A stretch of 64,000 nt of DNA from Streptomyces althioticus (GCA_014649355.1 BMSW01000008.1:186001-250000); one strand, 5' to 3'. Shown: positions 17,201-25,182, counted from the first letter of the stretch. The notes: generated by a model from the letters alone, not told the origin. Translations and numbers: made by a program.

Positions 17201-18211
17201 CCCTGGGCCGACGCCGGTTTCGAGGTGGCCCGGCATCAGCTCCCGCTCGACGCGGAGACCCCGGCGGTCGTGCCCGTGCCCCTGTCCCGCGTCCCGGCGC
17301 TGCGGCACGAGACACGTGACCAGGACGTCCGCATCACCGGCAAGGGCTTCTCGGTCACCGTCGACCGCCGCACCGGCCTCCTCGCCGACTACGAGGCCGA
17401 CGGCACCCGCCTCCTCACCTCCGGACCGGCGCCCAACTTCTGGCGGGCGCCCACCGACAACGACCGCGGCAACGGCCAGCACCTGCGCAACCAGACCTGG
17501 CGCGACGCGGGCGCCCGCCGCACGGTCACCGACGTCACCGTACGGCCGCTCGGCGACCGCGCCGTCGAGGTCCGCGTCACCGGCACCCTCCCCACCACGG
17601 TCGAGTCCGCGTACTCCACGACGTACACGGTCCTCGGCAACGGCGAGATCAAGGTGGACCACACCCTCCACCCGGGGGCCGCGAACCTTCCCTACATCCC
17701 GGAAGTCGGCTCGCTGCTGTTCCTGCCCCGCCGCCTGGACCGGCTGCACTGGTACGGGCGCGGCCCCGAGGAGAACCACTGGGACCGCAACACCGGTACT
17801 GACGTGGGCCGTTGGTCGTCCACCGTGGCCGAGCAGTGGACGCCGTACATCCGCCCGCAGGAGAACGGCAACAAGACCGACGTCCGCTGGGCCGCGCTCA
17901 CCGACCGGACCGGGCGCGGGCTGCTCGTGACGGGTGAACCCCTCGTCGAGATCAACGCCTCGCACTTCACCCCGGAGGACCTGTCCGCGGGCGTCCGGCA
18001 CGACTACCAGCTCACCCCGCGCGACGCCGTCGTCCTCCGCGTCAACCACCGGCAGATGGGCGTGGGCGGCGACGACAGCTGGGGCGCGCACACCCACGAC
18101 GAGTTCAAGCTCTTCGCGGACCGCGACCACGCCTACACCTACCGGCTGCGCCCGCTCACCGACGTGGACCGGGCGCACGCCCTGTCCCGCCGGCCCACCG
18201 CCGTCGAATAG
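14300..18211 (+). CDS. GH2 beta-galactosidase with inserted LamG domain, Tat-exported
   Basis: A 1303-residue glycoside hydrolase family 2 protein, about 280 longer than E. coli LacZ. A twin-arginine signal (SRRRLLES then a hydrophobic stretch ending AAHA, about residues 18-46) marks it as Tat-exported. The sugar-binding, immunoglobulin-like and TIM-barrel domains follow in order. The acid/base Glu is about E519 in WSLGNEAGG; the nucleophile is about E583 in MIEYSHAMGNS. The domain 5 beta-galactosidase small-chain region ends the protein (WYGRGPEENHWDRNTG and on). About 200 residues (627-833) between WIWDFADQSL and YGGDWGDNPND form a LamG/concanavalin-like module inside the catalytic region. 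The ATG at 14300 is picked because the Tat signal starts soon after it. Likely role: extracellular hydrolysis of beta-galactosides in plant or other polymers. Confidence 0.93.
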   Translation: MPHPHVSPAAGPARPVVSRRRLLESGAAVLGALALAAPTGAAHASGPRPRADDGPPEWNDFGVFRLGTEPPHTTLMPYADVSQALAADRTRSPYRLDLDGTWKFAYADRPEDRDPDFHRTDTDDRGWDTIPVPSVWQLHGHDFPIYLNITYPYGGPNGRGEEPQPPAAPTRYNPVGQYRRTFTVPRDWRGRRVFLHFEGVKSAHYVWINGELVGYDEDSYTPSEYDVTDHLRPGTNQIAVEVYRYADGDWLEDQDMIRLSGIFRSVHLYSTPPVHLRDFKLETPLNDTYTAAELDVTAHVRAYGDGAGGGRYTVETQLYDARGHAVWTRPLRQTADLGSVEAGRDVTVRASRAVPEPRLWSAEDPYLYTAVLRLRDPSGTVVETLSHRVGVREFALKDGLMRINGRPVSFRGTNRHEMHPARGTALTREDMVRDITLVKRLNMNSVRTSHYPDNPLWYELADAYGLYLVDETNLETHGIRDRYPGDHPDWTAACVARAQNMVHRDKNHPSVVIWSLGNEAGGGSTFTAMHDWIRSYDTTRIIQYEGDDRPGISDIRSRMYESPARVEQRALDSADTRPYVMIEYSHAMGNSNGNFKKYWDVVRRHDVLQGGWIWDFADQSLHTPVPERVLLTESGPAALRGEILATRGRLDREAGLSGITVFERHDSLDLTGSLTLEAWFTPGVPGSHQPIVAKGDTQYALKQTDRRVEFFIHSDGQWIAVNWTVPDDWSGREHHAAGVFDADAGTLTLYVDGEVRATRTTDRRPTGNTAPLSLASDADNQTREFDGTIRRARVYARALTAAELASDDRGPGDDGVRFWFDAATVRTERKRPAATTFLAYGGDWGDNPNDGAFVADGIVTADRELGGKAAEIKRVHQAVGAVRTPDGGPGAVTLTNEYLFTNLRSFDGRWELVADGEVIGRGRIGRDQLDVAPLSEKRVELPARLPRDPAPGTEFFLQLSFTTRERTPWADAGFEVARHQLPLDAETPAVVPVPLSRVPALRHETRDQDVRITGKGFSVTVDRRTGLLADYEADGTRLLTSGPAPNFWRAPTDNDRGNGQHLRNQTWRDAGARRTVTDVTVRPLGDRAVEVRVTGTLPTTVESAYSTTYTVLGNGEIKVDHTLHPGAANLPYIPEVGSLLFLPRRLDRLHWYGRGPEENHWDRNTGTDVGRWSSTVAEQWTPYIRPQENGNKTDVRWAALTDRTGRGLLVTGEPLVEINASHFTPEDLSAGVRHDYQLTPRDAVVLRVNHRQMGVGGDDSWGAHTHDEFKLFADRDHAYTYRLRPLTDVDRAHALSRRPTAVE

Positions 18212-18218
18212 CGCGGCA

Positions 18219-18257
18219 CACCCGTGGGAGTCCGGGGTAACCGGGCTCCCATGGGTG
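18219..18257 (+). terminator. 17-bp hairpin overlapping the DUF72 start codon
   Basis: Arms 18219-18235 and 18241-18257 pair along all 17 positions as RNA (15 Watson-Crick and 2 G-U) around a 5-nt loop. It begins 8 nt after the beta-galactosidase stop, as a terminator would, but the ATG of the next gene (18251-18253) is in the 3' arm, so it may also control translation of that gene. Confidence 0.7.
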
Positions 18258-19123
18258 ACATCCTGGTCGGCGCCTGCTCGTGGACGGACCGCCAACTCGT
18301 CGCGAGCGGCTGGTATCCGCGCGGGCGGCGCGACGCGGAAGGACGGCTGCGGCACTACGCGGAGCGGCTGCCGGTCGTCGAAGTGGACTCCGGCTACTAC
18401 GCGTTGCCGCGCCGCCGCAACAGCGAGCTGTGGGTGGAACGCACCCCGGACGGCTTCCGCTTCGACGTCAAGGCGTTCTCCCTGCTCACCGGCCACCCCA
18501 CCCGGCCCGAGGCGCTCCCGGCCGACCTGCGCGACCGGGTGCCCGCGCGCGGTGCCGCAGGCCCGGCCCTGCTGGACGAGGTGTGGGGCCGCTTCGCGGA
18601 GGCCGTCGACCCCCTGCGCGCGGCCGGGCGGCTGGGCGCCGTGCTGTTCCAGTTCCCGCCGTGGTTCACCCACGGCGCCCCGGCCGAGCGCTTCCTGGAG
18701 GACTGCGCGGAACGCACCAAGGGCTGGCCGCTCGCCGTGGAGTTCCGCCACCCGTCCTGGTGGCGTCCGGAACGCGCCGACGAGACGCGGGAGTTGCTGA
18801 CCTCCCTGGACATGACGGCGGTCGGCACCGACATGGCGCAGGGCCTCACCGCCTCCCTGCCGCCCCTCCTCCCCGTCACCCGGCCCGCCCTGGCCGTCGT
18901 ACGGTTCCACGGCCGCAACACGGCATGGGGGAGAGGCAGCAAGGAGGACCGCTTCCGCCACGACTACGACGTCACCGAGCTCGCCGCGTGGGCGCCCCGC
19001 CTGCGCCGGGCAGCGCAGCAGGCGGACGAGCTGCACGTCCTGTTCAACAACTGCTGCGGCGACGCGGCGGTACGGGCGGCGGAGACGATGCGCGACCTGC
19101 TGGCCCCGCTGCGGAGGCAATGA
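18251..19123 (+). CDS. DUF72 family protein (YecE-like)
   Basis: A 290-residue DUF72 protein, TIM-barrel in fold, of unknown biochemical role. Typical segments are ILVGACSWTDRQLV at the N-terminus, VEVDSGYYALPRR, RFDVKAFSLLTGH, LGAVLFQFPPWF, LAVEFRHPSWW, VVRFHGRN and the C-terminal LHVLFNNCCGDAAVRAA. Family members are widespread and some are linked to DNA repair by neighbourhood; here Ada-AlkA and Ogt genes follow directly, which is suggestive but not proof. The start at 18251 fits the conserved N-terminus, but it is inside a strong hairpin. An upstream GTG at 18224 would add nine residues and is also in the hairpin. Confidence 0.85.
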   Translation: MGDILVGACSWTDRQLVASGWYPRGRRDAEGRLRHYAERLPVVEVDSGYYALPRRRNSELWVERTPDGFRFDVKAFSLLTGHPTRPEALPADLRDRVPARGAAGPALLDEVWGRFAEAVDPLRAAGRLGAVLFQFPPWFTHGAPAERFLEDCAERTKGWPLAVEFRHPSWWRPERADETRELLTSLDMTAVGTDMAQGLTASLPPLLPVTRPALAVVRFHGRNTAWGRGSKEDRFRHDYDVTELAAWAPRLRRAAQQADELHVLFNNCCGDAAVRAAETMRDLLAPLRRQ

Positions 19124-19202
19124 TCCGCGGAAGCGCAGGACACCGGACGTGGATGTCGGATTCCCGCCAGACCCGGCCCTCCCCGTGCCGGATCCTTGAG
19201 GC

Positions 19203-20717
19203 ATGCACCAGGGGATGCACACCGACACCGAGCGCTGCGTGCGCGCCGTGCAGTCGAAGGACGCGCGGTTCGACGGCTGGTTCTACACCGCCGTCCTCAC
19301 CACCGGCATCTACTGCCGGCCCAGCTGCCCGGCCGTTCCGCCCAGGCCCGAGCACATGGTGTTCCACCCGAGCGCCGCCGCCTGCCAGCAGGCCGGGTTC
19401 CGGGCGTGCAAACGCTGCCGCCCCGACACCAGCCCCGGCTCACCCGAGTGGAACGTGCGCGCCGACCTCGTCGCCCGCGCCATGCGGCTCATCGCCGACG
19501 GCGTCGTGGACCGCGAAGGTGTCACCGGGCTCGCCGCCCGCCTCGGCTACAGCACCCGGCAGATCGAACGCCAGCTGCTCGCCGAACTCGGCGCGGGCCC
19601 CCTCGCCCTGGCCCGCGCCCAGCGGGCGCAGACGGCGCGGCTGCTCGTCGAGACGACCAACCTGCCGATGGTGGACGTCGCCTTCGCGGCCGGCTTCTCC
19701 TCCGTACGCACCTTCAACGACACCGTGCGCGAGGTGTTCGCGCTCTCCCCCAGCGAGCTGCGCGCCCGGGCGCCGAAACACGCGGCCGCCGCCACGCCCG
19801 GAGTGATCACGCTGCGCCTGCCGTTCCGCGCCCCGCTCCACCCCGACAACCTCTTCGGCCACCTCGCCGCCACCGCCGTCCCCGGAGTGGAGGAGTGGCT
19901 CCCCCACAGCCTCGAGGGCGTGGGAGGTACCCCCATCGGCGCCTACCGCCGGACCCTGCGCCTCCCGTACGGCCACGGCATCGTCGCCCTGGCCCCGCGC
20001 CCCGACCACATCGCCTGCCGGCTCGCCCTGAGCGACCCGCGGGACCTGACCGTCGCCATCAGCCGCTGCCGCCGCCTGCTGGATCTCGACGCCGATCCGG
20101 TCGCCGTCGACGAGCAGCTGCGCGCCGACCCGGCACTCGCGCCCCTGGTCGACAAGGCGCCCGGCCGCCGGGTGCCGCGCACGGTCGACGAGGCGGAGTT
20201 CGCCGTCCGCGCGGTCCTCGGACAGCAGGTGTCCACGGCCGCCGCCCGCACCCACGCCGCCCGCCTGGTCACCGCGCACGGCACCCCCGTCGACGACCCC
20301 GAGGGCGGCCTCACCCACCTCTTCCCGACGCCGGAGCACCTGGCCGCCCTCGACCCGGCCGCCCTCGCCATGCCCCGCACCCGCCGCACCACCCTGACCA
20401 CCCTGGTCCGGCGGCTCGCGGACGGCGACCTCCGCCTCGGCGCCGACAGCGACTGGCCGGAGACCCGGGCCGCGCTCCTCGCCCTCCCCGGCTTCGGCCC
20501 CTGGACCGCCGACGTCATCGCCATGCGCGCCCTCGGCGACCCCGACGCCTTCCTCCCCACCGACCTGGGCGTCCGCCGCGCGGCCCAGGCCCTGGGACTC
20601 CCCTCCACCCCGTCCGCCCTCACCACTCGGGCCGCCGCCTGGCGCCCCTGGCGCGCGTACGCCGTCCAGTACCTCTGGGCGACCGACAGCCACCCGATCA
20701 ACGTCCTGCCGGCCTGA
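19203..20717 (+). CDS. Ada-AlkA fusion: methylation-sensing regulator and DNA-3-methyladenine glycosylase
   Basis: A 504-residue three-part protein. The N-terminal Ada zinc domain has the four Cys ligands C38, C42, C69 and C72 (GIYCRPSCPA, CKRC), of which C38 is the probable methyl-phosphotriester acceptor. An AraC-type helix-turn-helix domain covers about residues 85-185. The C-terminal half is an AlkA-type glycosylase with a helix-hairpin-helix (LPGFGPWTADVIAMRAL) and catalytic Asp near D454 in LPTDLG. It probably senses alkylation, activates repair genes and removes 3-methyladenine. The Ogt methyltransferase gene follows 19 bp later. An alternative ATG at 19215 would drop four residues. 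Confidence 0.93.
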   Translation: MHQGMHTDTERCVRAVQSKDARFDGWFYTAVLTTGIYCRPSCPAVPPRPEHMVFHPSAAACQQAGFRACKRCRPDTSPGSPEWNVRADLVARAMRLIADGVVDREGVTGLAARLGYSTRQIERQLLAELGAGPLALARAQRAQTARLLVETTNLPMVDVAFAAGFSSVRTFNDTVREVFALSPSELRARAPKHAAAATPGVITLRLPFRAPLHPDNLFGHLAATAVPGVEEWLPHSLEGVGGTPIGAYRRTLRLPYGHGIVALAPRPDHIACRLALSDPRDLTVAISRCRRLLDLDADPVAVDEQLRADPALAPLVDKAPGRRVPRTVDEAEFAVRAVLGQQVSTAAARTHAARLVTAHGTPVDDPEGGLTHLFPTPEHLAALDPAALAMPRTRRTTLTTLVRRLADGDLRLGADSDWPETRAALLALPGFGPWTADVIAMRALGDPDAFLPTDLGVRRAAQALGLPSTPSALTTRAAAWRPWRAYAVQYLWATDSHPINVLPA

Positions 20718-20736
20718 CCCGGCGGCGGAGGACCCG

Positions 20737-21228
20737 ATGAGACAGCACACCGTGACCGACAGCCCCTACGGCCCCCTGACCCTCGTCGCCGACGACGGTG
20801 TCCTCTGCGGCCTCTACATGGAGGGTCAGCGCCACCGCCCGCCGGAGGAGACCTTCTGCGCCCCCGACGACAGCCCGTTCACGGAGACGAAGGAACAACT
20901 GGCCGCCTACTTCGCCGGCGACCTGACCGAGTTCACCGTCCCCCTGCGCCTGCACGGCACCCCGTTCCAGCTCCGCGTGTGGGACCAGCTCCGGCGCATC
21001 CCCTACGGCGAGACCCGCACCTACGGCCAGCTCGCCGACCGCCTCGGCAACCCCAAGGCGTCCCGCGCCGTCGGCCTCGCCAACGGCCGCAACCCGGTCG
21101 GGATCATCGTCCCCTGCCACCGCGTCGTCGGCTCCACCGGCAGCCTCACCGGCTACGGCGGCGGCCTGCCCCGCAAACAGCGCCTGCTGGACTTCGAACG
21201 GGGAGCGGCCCTGCTCCCGGCGTACTGA
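20737..21228 (+). CDS. ogt: Methylated-DNA-[protein]-cysteine S-methyltransferase
   Basis: A 163-residue single-turnover repair protein that moves the methyl group from O6-methylguanine to its own cysteine. The active-site motif is IVPCHRVVGS with C127, and the preceding PYGETRTYGQLADRLG forms the DNA-binding helix-turn-helix. Length is typical. A GGAGG ribosome site sits upstream, and the gene starts 19 bp after the Ada-AlkA fusion, so the two form an alkylation-repair operon. The next gene is convergent. Confidence 0.95.
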   Translation: MRQHTVTDSPYGPLTLVADDGVLCGLYMEGQRHRPPEETFCAPDDSPFTETKEQLAAYFAGDLTEFTVPLRLHGTPFQLRVWDQLRRIPYGETRTYGQLADRLGNPKASRAVGLANGRNPVGIIVPCHRVVGSTGSLTGYGGGLPRKQRLLDFERGAALLPAY

Positions 21229-21274
21229 GGCCTGGCCGGCGGATCATGCCGGGGACGCGGGGTCCACACGCCCT

Positions 21275-21300
21275 CCCCACCACCCTGAACGGGTGTGGGA
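21275..21300. terminator. Weak hairpin between convergent ogt and sirtuin genes
   Basis: The strings ccccaccaccc and gggtgtggg can pair around a short tgaac loop with one bulge. It lies in the 103-bp space between the two converging genes and may stop both transcripts. Confidence 0.4.
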
Positions 21301-21331
21301 GTGGACAGGCGACTCGATCCGCCGGACAGGC

Positions 21332-22057
21332 CTAGGCGGCGATCCGCCGCAGCAGCGCCGGGAGCGACGTGCCGATCGGTTCGCGGACGACCTCGTCCGC
21401 CAGGTCGTCGTACGGCGTCGGTTCCGCGTTGACGACGACCAGGCGGGCGCCGTGGTCGACGGCGACCTGGGCCAGGCCCGCCGCGGGGTGGACCTGGAGG
21501 CTGGTGCCGGCCGCTATGAAGAGCGTGCAGGCCTTCGTGATCGCCACCGCCTCGCCGAGCACCGCCGGGTCCAGCGCCTCGCCGAACATCACCGTCGCCG
21601 GCTTGAGGACGCCGCCGCAGTCGACGCAGGGCGGGTCGTCCTCGCCGGCCGTCAGACGGGCCAGGGCGTCCGCCATCGGCGTCCGTGCCTGGCACTTCGT
21701 GCACACGACCGTGCGCGCCGTGCCGTGGAGCTCCAGCACCTTGCGGTCCGGCACGCCGCCGAGCTGGTGCAGGCCGTCCACGTTCTGCGTGATCACCCGC
21801 ACCGCCGTCCCGGACCGCTCCAGCTCGGCCACCGCGCGGTGCGCGGCGTTGGGCTCGGGCAGGGCGGCGAAGGTCTCCTGCCGCATCCGCCACGACCGGC
21901 GGCGGATCTCCGGGTCGGCCATGTAGTACTCGTACGTCACGAGCTTCTCGGCGTCCGGGTCGCGGCGCCACAGCCCGGCGGGCCCGCGGTAGTCGGGGAT
22001 GCCGGAGTCCGTGCTGACGCCGGCGCCGGTCAGGAGGGCGACGAGGGGCTTGCTCAT
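21332..22057 (-). CDS. Sirtuin (NAD-dependent protein deacylase)
   Basis: A 241-residue Sir2-family enzyme that removes acyl groups from lysine using NAD and releases O-acetyl-ADP-ribose. Visible motifs are the NAD loop GAGVSTDSGIPDYRG, TQNVDGLHQ (Asn92, Asp94), catalytic His111 in LELHGT, the zinc ligands C119, C122, C144 and C147, FGEALDP, and GTSLQVHPAAGL. The set is complete, so it should be active. The ATG at 22057 begins two residues before the conserved core; an upstream ATG at 22099 would add an unlikely Pro/Arg extension. NUDIX and ADP-ribosylglycohydrolase genes follow upstream on the same strand. Confidence 0.93.
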   Translation of the reverse strand: MSKPLVALLTGAGVSTDSGIPDYRGPAGLWRRDPDAEKLVTYEYYMADPEIRRRSWRMRQETFAALPEPNAAHRAVAELERSGTAVRVITQNVDGLHQLGGVPDRKVLELHGTARTVVCTKCQARTPMADALARLTAGEDDPPCVDCGGVLKPATVMFGEALDPAVLGEAVAITKACTLFIAAGTSLQVHPAAGLAQVAVDHGARLVVVNAEPTPYDDLADEVVREPIGTSLPALLRRIAA

Positions 22058-22109
22058 GCCGCGAGGGTAGGGCGGCCGGGGCGCACCCGGCGAGCGCATT
22101 TCGCGCCCC

Positions 22110-22613
22110 TCAGTGCACCCGGTGGCCGTCCTCCAGCTCCGCCGTGCCCGAGCCGTCCGCCAGCACGTCCAGCGCGGCCAGCACCCGGCGCCCCAGGGAG
22201 CCGGGCAGGTGCGCCATGATTTCCTCGCGCTCCACCAGCCGCCACGACAGCAGCTCCTCCTCCTGGAGCCGGATCGCCCTCAGCTCGTCCTCGCCCAGCA
22301 CCCCGCCGTCGTACAGGTACGCCACCAGCGGCGGCACGCCCGGCGTCCGCACCCAGTCCACCGCGAGGAGCCGGCCCAGCGGCCGGTCCAGGCCGATCTC
22401 CTCGGCCGTCTCCCGGCGCGCCCCGTCCCGCGGGCTCTCCCCGTCGTCCGACTCGATCGTGCCGCCGGGCAGCGCCCACCCCTCCCGGTAGTTCGGCTCG
22501 ACGAGCAGCACCCGCCCCGCCGCGTCCCGGAAGAGGGCGGCGGCGCCGGCGAGGACACGGGGGAGGGAGGCGACGTAGCTGGCGAAGTCCTGGGTGTCCT
22601 GCGTGGTGGTCAT
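22110..22613 (-). CDS. NUDIX hydrolase
   Basis: A 167-residue NUDIX protein. The NUDIX box is the segment from GGTIESDD through GARRETAEEIGL (about residues 49-74), keeping the Glu residues that bind metal. No extra domain is present. Substrates of this family include ADP-ribose, NADH and damaged nucleotides. Its position between a sirtuin gene and an ADP-ribosylglycohydrolase gene makes ADP-ribose or O-acetyl-ADP-ribose a reasonable guess, which is inference only. Gaps of 52 bp and 144 bp separate it from these neighbours. Confidence 0.88.
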   Translation of the reverse strand: MTTTQDTQDFASYVASLPRVLAGAAALFRDAAGRVLLVEPNYREGWALPGGTIESDDGESPRDGARRETAEEIGLDRPLGRLLAVDWVRTPGVPPLVAYLYDGGVLGEDELRAIRLQEEELLSWRLVEREEIMAHLPGSLGRRVLAALDVLADGSGTAELEDGHRVH

Positions 22614-22757
22614 GCGGGAAGGGTAACGGCGGCCGGACGCCCCGCCGGGACCGTCGCGGCACCGCCCGCCCGGCGCACGGCAGCACACGCCGTCCCATGA
22701 TCGACACGGCGGGCGCACACGCCGGAGCACGGCCGACGCCGCCGCGGGCCCGAGGGT

Positions 22758-23840
22758 TCAAACCTCCGCCTGCGCCAGCCGCAGCGTCCGCTCCGCCAGC
22801 TCGCTGATCCGCACCCCGTCGAACCCGAACACCGCGCTGCGCACCGTGTCCTCCAGCGGCTCCTTCCACTGCTCCGGCACGGCCGCCGCCCCGCACAACA
22901 CGCCCGCGACCGACCCGGCCGTCGCCCCGTTGGAGTCCGTGTCCAGACCGCCCCGCACCGTCAGCGCGATGCTCCTGGAGAAGTCGCCGTCGCCGTACAG
23001 CAGACCGGCGGTGATCACCGCCGCGTTCGGGACCGTGTGGATCCAGCCGAGCCCCGCCGTCTCCTCCTCCAGCGTGGCCAGCGTGTCCTCCCACGGCAGG
23101 CCGCTCTCGTGCAGCGCCGTCACCCGGCGCACCGTGCGCGCCAGCCTGCTGCTCGCCGGGACCACCGCCAGCGCCCCGTCCACCGCCTCCCGCGCCGTCG
23201 CCGCCGTGAACGCCGCCGCGACCAGCGCCGCCGCCCACATCGCGCCGTACACCCCGTTCCCCGTGTGCGACAGCACCGCGTCCTTGCGGGCCAGCGCGGC
23301 GGCCCGGCGCGGCGCGCCCGGCGAGACCCAGCCGTGCACGTCGGCGCGGATCAGCGCGCCGATCCACTCCTGGTACGGGTTGTCGTACGTCGCCGTCAGC
23401 GGCGGCCGCAGCCCGTTCGCCAGGTTCCGGTACGCCGCCCGCTCCGCGGTGAACGTCTGCAGGTACGGCAGCCGCAGCAGCCACAGGTCGCCCACCTGCT
23501 CGGTGCTGAAGCCGAAGCCGTGCGTCTCCAGCAGGTGCAGGCCGAGGACCGCGTAGTCGACGTCGTCGTCGCGGCAGCTGCCGTGCACCCGGCCCCGGAC
23601 GCAGTGACGCCACTCCGGACGCAGCGCCCGCTCGTCCTCCTCCGTCGGGGGTTCCGGCAGGTAGTCGGCCAGCGGCAGCGCGTCCGCCGCCCGCAGATAG
23701 CGGTCGATGCGGTCCCGCGTCCACACCTCGCCCTGCTCCACCGGCTTGCCGAGCATGTTGCCCGCGATGCGGCCCAGCCAGCCGCCGAGAACGCGGTCGG
23801 CGAGCCCGGTCACGGTGGTCACTCCGGTCGTGGCGGTCAT
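22758..23840 (-). CDS. ADP-ribosylglycohydrolase family protein
   Basis: A 360-residue all-helical protein of the ADP-ribosylglycohydrolase (DraG/ARH) family. Metal-ligand motifs are CRDDDVDYAVLGL (about residues 90-102) and GGLDTDSNGATAGSVAG (about residues 281-297); the latter has Ser where many members have Thr. The start GWLGRIAGNMLGKPVEQG is typical of the family. Members hydrolyse ADP-ribose from proteins or small molecules. It is the first gene in this minus-strand group, with sirtuin and NUDIX genes after it. Confidence 0.88.
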   Translation of the reverse strand: MTATTGVTTVTGLADRVLGGWLGRIAGNMLGKPVEQGEVWTRDRIDRYLRAADALPLADYLPEPPTEEDERALRPEWRHCVRGRVHGSCRDDDVDYAVLGLHLLETHGFGFSTEQVGDLWLLRLPYLQTFTAERAAYRNLANGLRPPLTATYDNPYQEWIGALIRADVHGWVSPGAPRRAAALARKDAVLSHTGNGVYGAMWAAALVAAAFTAATAREAVDGALAVVPASSRLARTVRRVTALHESGLPWEDTLATLEEETAGLGWIHTVPNAAVITAGLLYGDGDFSRSIALTVRGGLDTDSNGATAGSVAGVLCGAAAVPEQWKEPLEDTVRSAVFGFDGVRISELAERTLRLAQAEV

Positions 23841-23986
23841 GGGACCGGTCTACCCGTTTCCGGGCGGTTCCGTGCCCGTCCACGGGCCGGTCGGGGCATG
23901 GCGGGACCGTGGGCAGGCGGTTAGGGTCGCAGCGGCGCGACAGGCCCCGGCACGCGCGCGGGGCCCGATGAACGAGGGGAAGCCAA

Positions 23987-25138
23987 GTGGCGGACGCTGC
24001 AGGAAGCGGTACGCGTAGGACGCCGTCGGCCCAGCGGGTGCTGGTCGCCGCGGACAAGTTCAAGGGGTCGCTGACGGCCGTGGAGGTCGCCGAGCGGGTC
24101 ACCGCCGGACTCCGCGCGGTCCGGCCGGACGTCCAGGTCGAGGCGCTGCCGGTGGCCGACGGCGGTGACGGCACGGTGGCGGCGGCCGTCGCGGCCGGGT
24201 TCGAACGGCACGAGGTACGGGTCTCCGGACCGCTCGGTGACGAGGTGACCGCCGCCTACGCGCTGCGGGACGGCACCGCCGTCGTGGAGATGGCGGAGGC
24301 CAGCGGGCTGCAGCGGCTGCCGGAGGGCGTCTTCGCCCCGCTCACCGCGTCCACCTACGGCTCCGGGGAGCTGCTGCGGGCCGCGCTGGACGCGGGCGCG
24401 CGGAGCATCGTGTTCGGCGTCGGCGGCAGCGCGACGACCGACGGCGGGGCGGGGATGCTGGCCGCGCTGGGCGCGCGGTTCCTGACGGCGTCGGGCGAGC
24501 CGGCCGGCCCCGGGGGCGCCGCGCTGGCGGAGGTGGCGACCGCGGACCTGTCCGGCCTCGACCCGCGGCTGCGGTCGGTGGAGGTCGTGCTGGCGAGCGA
24601 CGTCGACAACCCGCTGACCGGCCCGAAGGGCGCGGCTGCGGTGTACGGGCCGCAGAAGGGCGCCTCGCCGGAGGACGTGGAGCGGCTGGACGCGGCGCTG
24701 GGGCACTTCGCGAAGGTGCTGGACGCGGCCGAGCTCGCGGCGTCGCCGGGGGCGGGGGCCGCGGGGGGTGTCGGGTTCGGGGCGCTGCTCGTGGGGGCGC
24801 GGTTCCGTCCCGGCATCGAGGTGATGCTGGACGTGCTGGGCTTCGCCGCCGCGCTGGAGCGGGCGGATCTGGTGATCACGGGGGAGGGGTCGCTGGACGA
24901 GCAGACGCTGCACGGGAAGGCGCCGGCGGGGGTCGCCGCGGCGGCTCGGGCGGCCGGGAAGGACGTGGTCGCGGTGTGCGGGCGGCTGGCGCTGGCGCCG
25001 GAGGTGCTGGGGCGGGCCGGTGTCCGGCGGGCGTACGCCCTGACGGACGTGGAGCCGGACGTGGCGAAGTGCATCGCCGATGCGGGGCCGTTCCTTGAGC
25101 GGACGGCGGCGCGGATCGCGCGGGACTACCTGGTCTGA
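23987..25138 (+). CDS. Glycerate kinase (GarK/GlxK family)
   Basis: A 383-residue glycerate kinase of the type I family. It begins RVLVAADKFKGSLTAVEVAE, then PVADGGDGTV, VEMAEASGL, GVGGSATTDGGAGM and ITGEGSLDEQTLHGKAP, all hallmark segments. It phosphorylates D-glycerate to 2-phosphoglycerate, linking glyoxylate or glycerate use to glycolysis. The GTG start has a GAGGGGA ribosome site. It is monocistronic and is followed by a palindromic intergenic element. Glyoxylate released by the ethylmalonyl-CoA pathway downstream could feed this step after reduction to glycerate; that link is inference. Confidence 0.92.
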   Translation: MADAAGSGTRRTPSAQRVLVAADKFKGSLTAVEVAERVTAGLRAVRPDVQVEALPVADGGDGTVAAAVAAGFERHEVRVSGPLGDEVTAAYALRDGTAVVEMAEASGLQRLPEGVFAPLTASTYGSGELLRAALDAGARSIVFGVGGSATTDGGAGMLAALGARFLTASGEPAGPGGAALAEVATADLSGLDPRLRSVEVVLASDVDNPLTGPKGAAAVYGPQKGASPEDVERLDAALGHFAKVLDAAELAASPGAGAAGGVGFGALLVGARFRPGIEVMLDVLGFAAALERADLVITGEGSLDEQTLHGKAPAGVAAAARAAGKDVVAVCGRLALAPEVLGRAGVRRAYALTDVEPDVAKCIADAGPFLERTAARIARDYLV

Positions 25139-25182
25139 CCTGACCGACGGTCTCTCGCCCCCGCCGCCCCTTCCCTTCCCGT

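Noticed and set aside
14126..19228. 1700-residue open frame on the minus strand
   Set aside because: It is the antisense shadow of the GH2 and DUF72 genes, low in complexity (Val, Gly, Arg, Asp) and without recognisable domains. Long antisense frames are expected at this GC content.
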